Source: Membranipora membranacea
Taxonomy: Eukaryota > Bryozoa > Gymnolaemata > Cheilostomatida > Membraniporidae
Assembly: GCA_914767715.1 (NCBI GenBank)
Contig: OU612070.1
Location: 16,821,501-16,885,500 of the forward strand
Length of the DNA stretch: 64,000 bases
Reading direction: 5' to 3'
Of the stretch, positions 60,801-64,000 are shown one piece after another. The position numbers and the translations under genes are program-made. How positions within the stretch are numbered: position 1 is the stretch's first letter; every line of letters starts with the position of its first letter. Below the pieces are notes generated by a model. It was not told the DNA's origin and did no database searches. It was given only the letters and a program-made list of their open reading frames with translations.

Positions 60801-62198
60801 GCAAAACAGCTCTCTCAAATCTGCTGCATAATTTCAGACTGAAACGCAAAATGGCTAATAATTTTGGTGATAATCATGGCAAGTGAATCTGTTAATCCCA
60901 AGCTTACAAGCAAGAGAATTAAACGTTATATTGATGTAAAACCTTTCACAAATTGAATGTCTCTGATTATATGTCAATGTCAGTACCAGTAAAACTGGAT
61001 AGATGGATAATTAAGTTTTCAAAATGTTGATTGCATTTTTGGAAATTTCTCTTTCAATGAATAATAATTTAATACCCTATAGGAGTTTAATTTAGCTAGA
61101 GTTTTATTTCGCTATCTGGACCTGGTACTAAATTTCACTAGTACTAAATTTCGCTAGTAGGCTTACTAGTGAAAAGGAAAAAAAGTTGTCCAAGCTGGGA
61201 TTTGAACCCAGGGCATAAACCCCCTCCTGATTGCAAGGCAGACACTTAGACCACTACACCATGCTAACTTGCATGCTCTGTAAGGTGTATTCCTGTATAA
61301 TTCTACATTGTTTATGAAACTATGGTGAGTGAGTTTAATTTAAGATACACTAAATTTCGCAACCTAGGCAACAACGGAAAAGCGAATCCTAAATGCTGCG
61401 AAAACTAAACTCCTATAGGGTAATAATAAATAATAATAATATAAGTTGTGTGCCAGTGCATATACACGATATGCAACCCTAGAAAACAGAGATATGATAG
61501 GACAAACTTCAGAGGAGGAAGCCACAAGAAGACATTATCAAATTCAGAAATCTATAAACCCAAAACATACTTGGACATAAACATAAGCTGTAACTCAATG
61601 CTGCACTTCTATAATTCCAACCTGATGTTCGGTTCATAGTGAGCATGGCCTGCTCCTGTTAACATTCTGAGTGTGTTGCCATCGAGAAAACATAAAATCA
61701 TCAGGGCTGCGCACCACAAAAATGATTGCTATAAGTTTAAATCTTTACCAGTCGAGCAACTCAATTTTAGTCCGTAAGATAAGGTGAGGTAATGTCATTT
61801 GATTTGAAGACAATGGTATTATACCTATTGGGAGGTGATGCAAAAAGTCAAATGTTATTTCAAAGTAACTAATGAGCTCAATCTAAAGGATTATAGTTTA
61901 TTTCCTATTTTGAAAATTCTGGCATCAATGTTCCTCTGACATAAAAAAGCGTCTCCTACCTCATTTCGTAATGAAATTAAATTTAATAGGCCCATTCTCA
62001 TTCAGATGCTATCTAGGGTATACTTACACAGATTCCACAGTATCCTCAGGAATCTTCAACTTGTACTGTTGGCATAAAAATAAAAATTTAACTTACCTCC
62101 TTCGGCAGGAAAGGAGCTGGGGAACCAACCGCAACACAGGTAAAATAGTAACAGGTATAACAAATAAAACATTGCAGAAGTTGAAGTTTGTTGGTCAT
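39864..62198 (-). CDS. SLC18B1-like: MFS transporter, SLC18B1-like (vesicular amine/polyamine type), with in-frame TAA in exon 9
   Basis: Eleven exons (minus strand): 62097-62198, 55421-55516, 43108-43335, 42778-42846, 42386-42473, 41973-42130, 41610-41708, 41126-41226, 40677-40775, 40402-40482, 39864-40080. All are GT-AG and join in phase to 446 codons, near the roughly 456 of human SLC18B1. Family landmarks: SPAPFLPKE at the end of TM1, GAISGMIFGFLELVV (TM2), RGLQGVGTAA, LDPILEPHLR (TM7), LFSGAWQGFYALGAFLG, and a C-terminal EKRQLLP. SLC18B1 is a vesicular proton-coupled polyamine carrier; that role here is inference. Codon 40717-40715 is TAA in a frame that is otherwise conserved on both sides, so this copy is a recent pseudogene, a null allele, a readthrough case or a sequence error. 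Introns 1 and 2 are swollen by transposons. A second exon-1-like block lies at 62777-62891. Confidence 0.8.
43939..44184 (-). mobile_element. tRNA-derived SINE, copy 2
   Basis: The minus strand reads GGCATAGTGGTTAGGAATTG (A box), GATGCAGGTTCGAATCCATG (B box), then GGAGGTGAGCTCTCCGGACA and GTGCGCTAAATAGATG, ending AGCAAAATAAAGTTGATATT and an ATT-rich tail. The body matches the copy at 25994-26248. It lies in MFS intron 2. Confidence 0.8.
44335..44652. repeat. minisatellite block, left copy (13-bp AAGTGCCAAGGCC unit)
   Basis: The block begins TAGTATGTGCTGCTACTC. A 13-bp AAGTGCCAAGGCC-type array follows (about 44390-44600, some half units), then GGCAATGTAGCAAATGATAT and TTGTTATGAGGG. It abuts the left LTR. 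The same block, with more units, abuts the right LTR at 54983-55338. Because 13 is not a multiple of 3, the array gives chance ORFs in all frames. Confidence 0.9.
44653..45583 (-). repeat. 3' LTR (931 bp)
   Basis: Closely matches 54206-54982 but has about 150 bp extra around 45290-45470. That extra part contains a sense-strand AATAAA (near 45335) absent from the other LTR. Confidence 0.9.
45806..46150 (-). CDS. accessory coiled-coil ORF between integrase and 3' LTR, probably a spliced exon
   Basis: The open frame of about 110 codons has no early ATG. It is bordered by a good acceptor (GTTGACAG at 46137) and a strong donor (CTCAA|GTAAGT, exon edge 45815). The product is basic near the start (DDRRRRRAAVRLQ), then a long heptad-rich helix (TKKYKEATRKLDETAF, NEELKRKEKELEERLVEV). 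The composition resembles a bZIP-like or structural coiled coil. The unrelated gag N-terminus in this element is also a coiled coil. A second open stretch (45418-45804), Pro/Ser rich, follows. Function unknown. Confidence 0.55.
   Translation of the reverse strand, partial: PFVDRNEEQWQERPKRAGLSITVNSSDLKERTARADDRRRRRAAVRLQRADTEARLELMTKKYKEATRKLDETAFQLAVTNEELKRKEKELEERLVEVMALRSLQQQQRDPQVS
46429..47520 (-). CDS. integrase of the LTR retroelement
   Basis: Follows an in-frame TAG at 47521-47523 and begins with the second half of the HHCC zinc finger (CQGC). The catalytic triad is visible: Asp in VVIDML, Asp in VKSDRG, Glu in LVERWN, with 35 residues between the last two (D,D35E). A GPY/F-type module (KYKGPYEI) lies near the C-terminus. 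This 345-codon part is intact. It inserts the cDNA into host DNA. It would need TAG readthrough, or a functional donor copy, to be made as part of pol. Confidence 0.92.
   Translation of the reverse strand: MSSCQGCATRKLPTNPTTMEMQLQAATSPWQVVVIDMLGPLLTSSGGNQWIMGVMDQFTKWPECVALRSSTAKPVAHAFLKAVICRHGDPVVVKSDRGSKFSSELFAEVSRLLGMKRQLSCAYRPQSQGLVERWNRTLTSMLSQYVNSSQKDWCNYLELVLMAYRTSVQSSTGLTPFELQHGRQARLPTHLMAPDASESFQTEQEYVDSIYRKMKEAYDAARAANQEATDRQKMYHDRRHNPSNLKAGDRVYLLQPIPKPGLSPKLQPKYKGPYEISTILGTNALIGPPAQGRGKVMWVHLNHLKRMIPWTLPEFHYEEGATRVEPLTARDFRSGMDAERAQQEQMSYRPPVQRYNLRRRYEY
47521..49990 (-). pseudogene. protease, reverse transcriptase and RNase H of the LTR retroelement, frameshifted
   Basis: Order: a protease-like start whose active-site triplet reads DSD rather than DSG or DTG (about 49945), with the flap-side IIGMD near 49740; RT blocks VDFRKLNAV, LDLTAGFNQIAM and LPFGLTNAPAEF; YMDD in a different frame near 48735; then FLGFVNYYRRFI. 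RNase H follows with CDAS...GCGAIL, the VEQELYAVV Glu, a YSDQ Asp and HADFLSR. The HHCC half-finger HDC...HLG ends at TAG 47521. Frameshifts break the polyprotein near 49920, 49220, 49090, 48795 and 48545. The frame leads in directly from the env-like ORF across its TAG stop. Confidence 0.9.
49991..51897 (-). CDS. envelope-like glycoprotein ORF located between gag and pol
   Basis: The main frame (51781-49991, 596 codons in the open stretch) is one of the longest intact ORFs here. A separate frame starting at the ATG at 51897 gives a hydrophobic signal-peptide-like leader (LAVVATMCVFMMP). A one-base shift near 51810 divides the two. Visible features: many Cys, several N-x-S/T sites, FFG near residue 56 and EEC near 75, a furin-like RTRR at 236-239 followed by a heptad-like segment, a single transmembrane helix at about 501-523 and a cytoplasmic tail of 73 residues. 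This is the layout of a class I or III viral surface glycoprotein. The FFG/EEC spacing recalls glycoproteins of negative-strand RNA viruses, but I cannot verify descent. The stop is TAG, with protease directly in frame after it. Confidence 0.7.
51966..53187 (-). pseudogene. gag of the LTR retroelement, one frameshift
   Basis: The N-terminal part (53187-52777) starts near MPSDLEEEV and has a long coiled coil (residues about 20-90) and a capsid-like region (SFANFLPACERFGF). A one-base shift near 52798 moves to the second frame, which continues to 51966 with IGGLPRYLQEK, a Pro-rich linker and a zinc knuckle CWQCLNYGHTRMSC. The stop is TAG. The same frame stays open after it through a Gly-rich linker into the env signal peptide. 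Confidence 0.85.
54206..54982 (-). repeat. 5' LTR (777 bp)
   Basis: Nearly identical to 44653-45583 apart from scattered substitutions and the missing block of about 150 bp. The sense-strand 5' end TGTAAACATAAC is directly preceded by the right minisatellite block. Confidence 0.9.
54983..55338. repeat. minisatellite block, right copy
   Basis: TAGTATGTGCTGCTGATC, then about 18 units of AAGTGCCAAGGCC (about 55020-55275), then GGCAATGTAGCAAATGATAT and TTGTTATGAGGG. It is in the same orientation as the left block. MFS exon 2 starts 83 bp further on. Confidence 0.9.
56747..58165. repeat. 1.4 kb imperfect palindrome (arms about 650 bp)
   Basis: Left arm 56747 to about 57402 and right arm about 57500-58165 are complementary over their length with roughly 10% differences. 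Example: GATTGACACAGCGAATGTGA at 57049 is the complement of 57828-57847. The spacer is about 100 bp. The outer edge of the right arm is in frame with LINE ORF1 (LFVADKNCS), and the left arm holds the same segment inverted. Confidence 0.85.
58971..59867 (+). mobile_element. hAT-type element nested in the LINE endonuclease, 8-bp target duplication
   Basis: The ends are CATGGGCGTCAGAAGG and the complement of CATGGGTGTCAGAAGG. ATTGTAGC is duplicated at 58963-58970 and 59868-59875. Removing the element and one duplicate restores the LINE frame. Inside, 59188-59427 encodes the C-terminal dimerisation region of a hAT transposase (CECERSFSTLRRLNNYLR, then LALINFH). The catalytic part is missing, so the element is non-autonomous. 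GGGGTGCTC/GAGCACCCC subterminal repeats are present. Confidence 0.88.
61074..61421 (-). mobile_element. TIR element carrying a tRNA-like sequence with a T-run
   Basis: The terminal repeats ACCCTATAGGAGTTTA and its complement are bordered by TA. Inside on the minus strand (about 61184-61268) is TAGCATGGTGTAGTGGTCTA (A box), CTTGCAATC at the anticodon-loop position, and a perfect T-arm CTGGGTTCAAATCCCAG, then TTTTTTT. The acceptor stem does not pair, so it is a tRNA pseudogene rather than a tRNA gene. Confidence 0.7.
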
Positions 62199-62776
62199 CC
62201 TCTTGGCGCTCCTTCTTTGGTACGAATAGATTGTGTAATTAAGAAAAGTATATGTTAATACAGATGTCTTGCTTTAACCACATTGCATCCAAGACTGCTG
62301 GGTAACTGCAAGAGCTCAGGATTTGCTTTATTCATGATTTATTCTCTTCATAATGCACCCAGCAGAAACATCATTCCTATCAAATCCTATTCCTATCATG
62401 CATCAAGTAAACACCATTCCTATCACAAGCATAAATATCATCCTAAGCCACTCTTATTGTCAAGCCAGAAATTCAAATTCAATTCTATAAATCTTTCGTA
62501 ATTAAATCTCCATCACATATGCCAGTAAATTAACAGCATCCTACCCATGTGATTGACCTCATTTTGAACAAGAGGAGGTATAACATTTTTAAAGTCCATC
62601 AAGTGTTTATGATTATGCTGGTGTGTAAATGTTTGCCTGAAGAGTTATTTGCCAATTATTTTAGAATTATCTGTCATCCATTTTTACTACATTAGGTAAA
62701 TTCACGTCCTTGGTATCTATATTAAATAATCAATAAATAATCAATGGAAATCCCATTTTCATAGGGAAATCAACTT

Positions 62777-62891
62777 AACCTCCTTCGCAAAAAGGGAGCT
62801 GGGGATCCAACGGCAACACAGGTAAAATAATAACAGGTATAACAACAAAAAAAACACTGGAGAGAAGAAGTTGATTCTTATTGACCATCAT
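62777..62891 (-). pseudogene. degenerate second copy of MFS exon 1
   Basis: The minus strand from the ATG pair at 62891 closely matches exon 1 (62097-62198) at DNA level, including TATACCTGTTA, TATTTTACCTGTGTTGC and CCCCAGCTCC. Small indels shift the frame and the donor reads GAG|GTTAAG. It could be a duplicated or alternative first exon that has decayed. Confidence 0.6.
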
Positions 62892-64000
62892 CTTGGTGTC
62901 TGATCCATCAACTCTGCTGAACTGTTGGTTGCCAAATCAGCATTATTGGTTATATTTTTTTGAGCTAGGATGAAATTGTTAAGGTATAATAATATTCTAT
63001 ATCAGTGCAAAAAGTTATGTTAGGTATGTTAAACTAATTGCGAGCTGTTTTGATATTATGTGGTATAGCATAAGCAGTACGTTGCTTTAGTTTAATTCCT
63101 TGAAGGTCACTGCTAGTTTCAAATGCATAATTGTAATTAAATTCTCTGATTGATAGCAATAAATCATTCCACCCCTACTTTGAATTCATTTGTTCAAGAT
63201 CGATATTGTGAGTTCATAGGGCAAATATAAATAATAAAAAAGGAAAATTGTGCAAAATAACAATAAGTTTATTTCAATTATTTTAGCAAGGATCATAGTG
63301 GATCATAGCGGTCAGGGGGAGGCAACAAATCACTATGATCCACCATGATCCGAGTTTTCAAACATTGCTGCAGTTTTACTGCAGTTACGTTCACAGGCTG
63401 TTTTATTTCATATGCCCTAATGACTTTGAAGCCTGAGACCTTTAAAACCATGCCAAAATGGCCTAGTAGGACTGTCACTTTAATATAAATAATCACTGAG
63501 AGGTGGCAACTTAGTTTGATCTAGCTAAGGCTCAAAATCTGCATGGAAATGTAGTGAAATTGATGATTTTCTGATCTAACAGTGGTTAACTATATTTATT
63601 TTATATTCGTTGCTACATTCTCATTATCTGGTGCCACAATCACCGTATTTTAAGCTTGATCTAGATCTGAGTTGGCCCCTCTCAGTTCGCCTTAGAAAAC
63701 TGCTTCTCTTTCTATGGTCAGAGCTCGAACTGAGACAGGAGACACTGAGATTTCGGCTTGGTCACTCACGCTGATGGCTGAGCAAGCAACAGATTGAATT
63801 GAAAAGTGCAAGCTCCGCTTTCACACTGAGCACAGTGTCATCAGTGTTTTACATTGATATATATATATATATATTATAGATTCAAATCTGTGCTTTTAAG
63901 TGTCATCTGTGTGTATTTGGCCCCAACTAAGTGTCACTCAAAAATAAGGAGTCATTTTATATGACCCACAAAAAAATCATGTCTTAAATCCTCTTAAATA
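62892..64000. other. intergenic; hairpin at 63290-63351
   Basis: No coding stretch is supported. GGATCATAGTGGATCATAG (63290-63308) and its near-complement ending at 63351 form a hairpin. An (AT)n run lies at 63858-63876. Confidence 0.5.

Larger units (their letters stand above)
56000..60880 (+). pseudogene. LINE fragment (CR1/L2/jockey-like): ORF1 with RRM-like part and ORF2 endonuclease, no RT
   Basis: An ORF1-like, Gln/Pro-rich piece lies at 56336-56790. An RRM-like piece lies at 58125-58520 (NIAMLKGVPTSISNEELL, then TVKVTFNNHNQLERALRD). An endonuclease runs from 58640: LLHHNAKSLTNKL, ISETWLKPEI, a GWAALYINN core, then across the hAT insertion SIYLPPDADK, VDFNINWN, and a linker RYKKFRNFVTNQIRTAKKNN ending near 60640. 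It has several stops and no reverse transcriptase after 60880. Losing the 3' rather than the 5' part is not the usual LINE decay pattern. It lies in intron 1 of the MFS gene. Confidence 0.75.

Noticed and set aside
61184-61268. Candidate functional tRNA gene on the minus strand
   Set aside because: The T-arm is perfect and a T-run follows, but the acceptor stem does not pair and the anticodon stem is poor; it sits inside a TIR element.

Overview
The window is nuclear DNA of an animal, most likely a marine invertebrate. Genes are split by short introns (about 100 bp to 2 kb) with ordinary GT-AG sites, codons are animal-like, and the space between genes is full of tRNA-derived SINEs, MITEs, LINE, hAT and LTR-retroelement debris. 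There is no sign of a bacterial or organelle sequence. I cannot name the phylum from the sequence alone.

Six host loci can be supported. (1) A terminal exon of an unknown + strand gene at 1-207. (2) GATM (glycine amidinotransferase, creatine pathway) on the - strand, eight exons, 1614-6501, intact, 428 aa. (3) A small secreted EGF-like/cysteine-rich protein on the - strand, 13464-15381, with a TATA box and a 5' UTR intron. (4) An intact seven-exon TRIM-type protein (RING-H2, B-boxes, coiled coil, propeller-like C-terminus) on the - strand, 19686-24191. (5) Two tandem seven-exon short-chain dehydrogenases of the SDR16C type on the + strand, 27697-31604 and 33650-37720. (6) An eleven-exon SLC18B1-like MFS transporter on the - strand, 39864-62198, with an in-frame TAA in exon 9. 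Exon joins for all full-length genes were checked by phase: each reading frame closes exactly.

The giant intron 2 of the MFS gene (43336-55420) hosts a SINE and a roughly 10.3 kb LTR retroelement. That element is read on the - strand in the order gag, envelope-like ORF, protease-RT-RNase H, integrase, then an accessory coiled-coil exon. An envelope-like ORF between gag and pol is unusual. A minisatellite-bearing block of about 320-355 bp sits outside each LTR. Intron 1 (55517-62096) carries a LINE fragment, a 1.4 kb imperfect palindrome, a hAT element nested in the LINE endonuclease with an 8-bp target duplication, and a TIR element containing a tRNA-like sequence.

The most unusual small-scale pattern is a set of very short (28-36 bp) palindromes flanked by 9-bp direct repeats (3468-3515, 25901-25954, 26287-26334, 27309-27354, 33087-33137). 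Larger MITEs with the same 9-11 bp flanking repeats occur at 2903-3026 and 7381-7531. They look like extremely reduced Mutator-type insertions. One of the larger ones duplicated a GATM splice donor.

Long stretches at 208-1613, 9157-11830, 16083-18540, 31803-33086, 37721-39863 and 62892-64000 show no gene that I can support.
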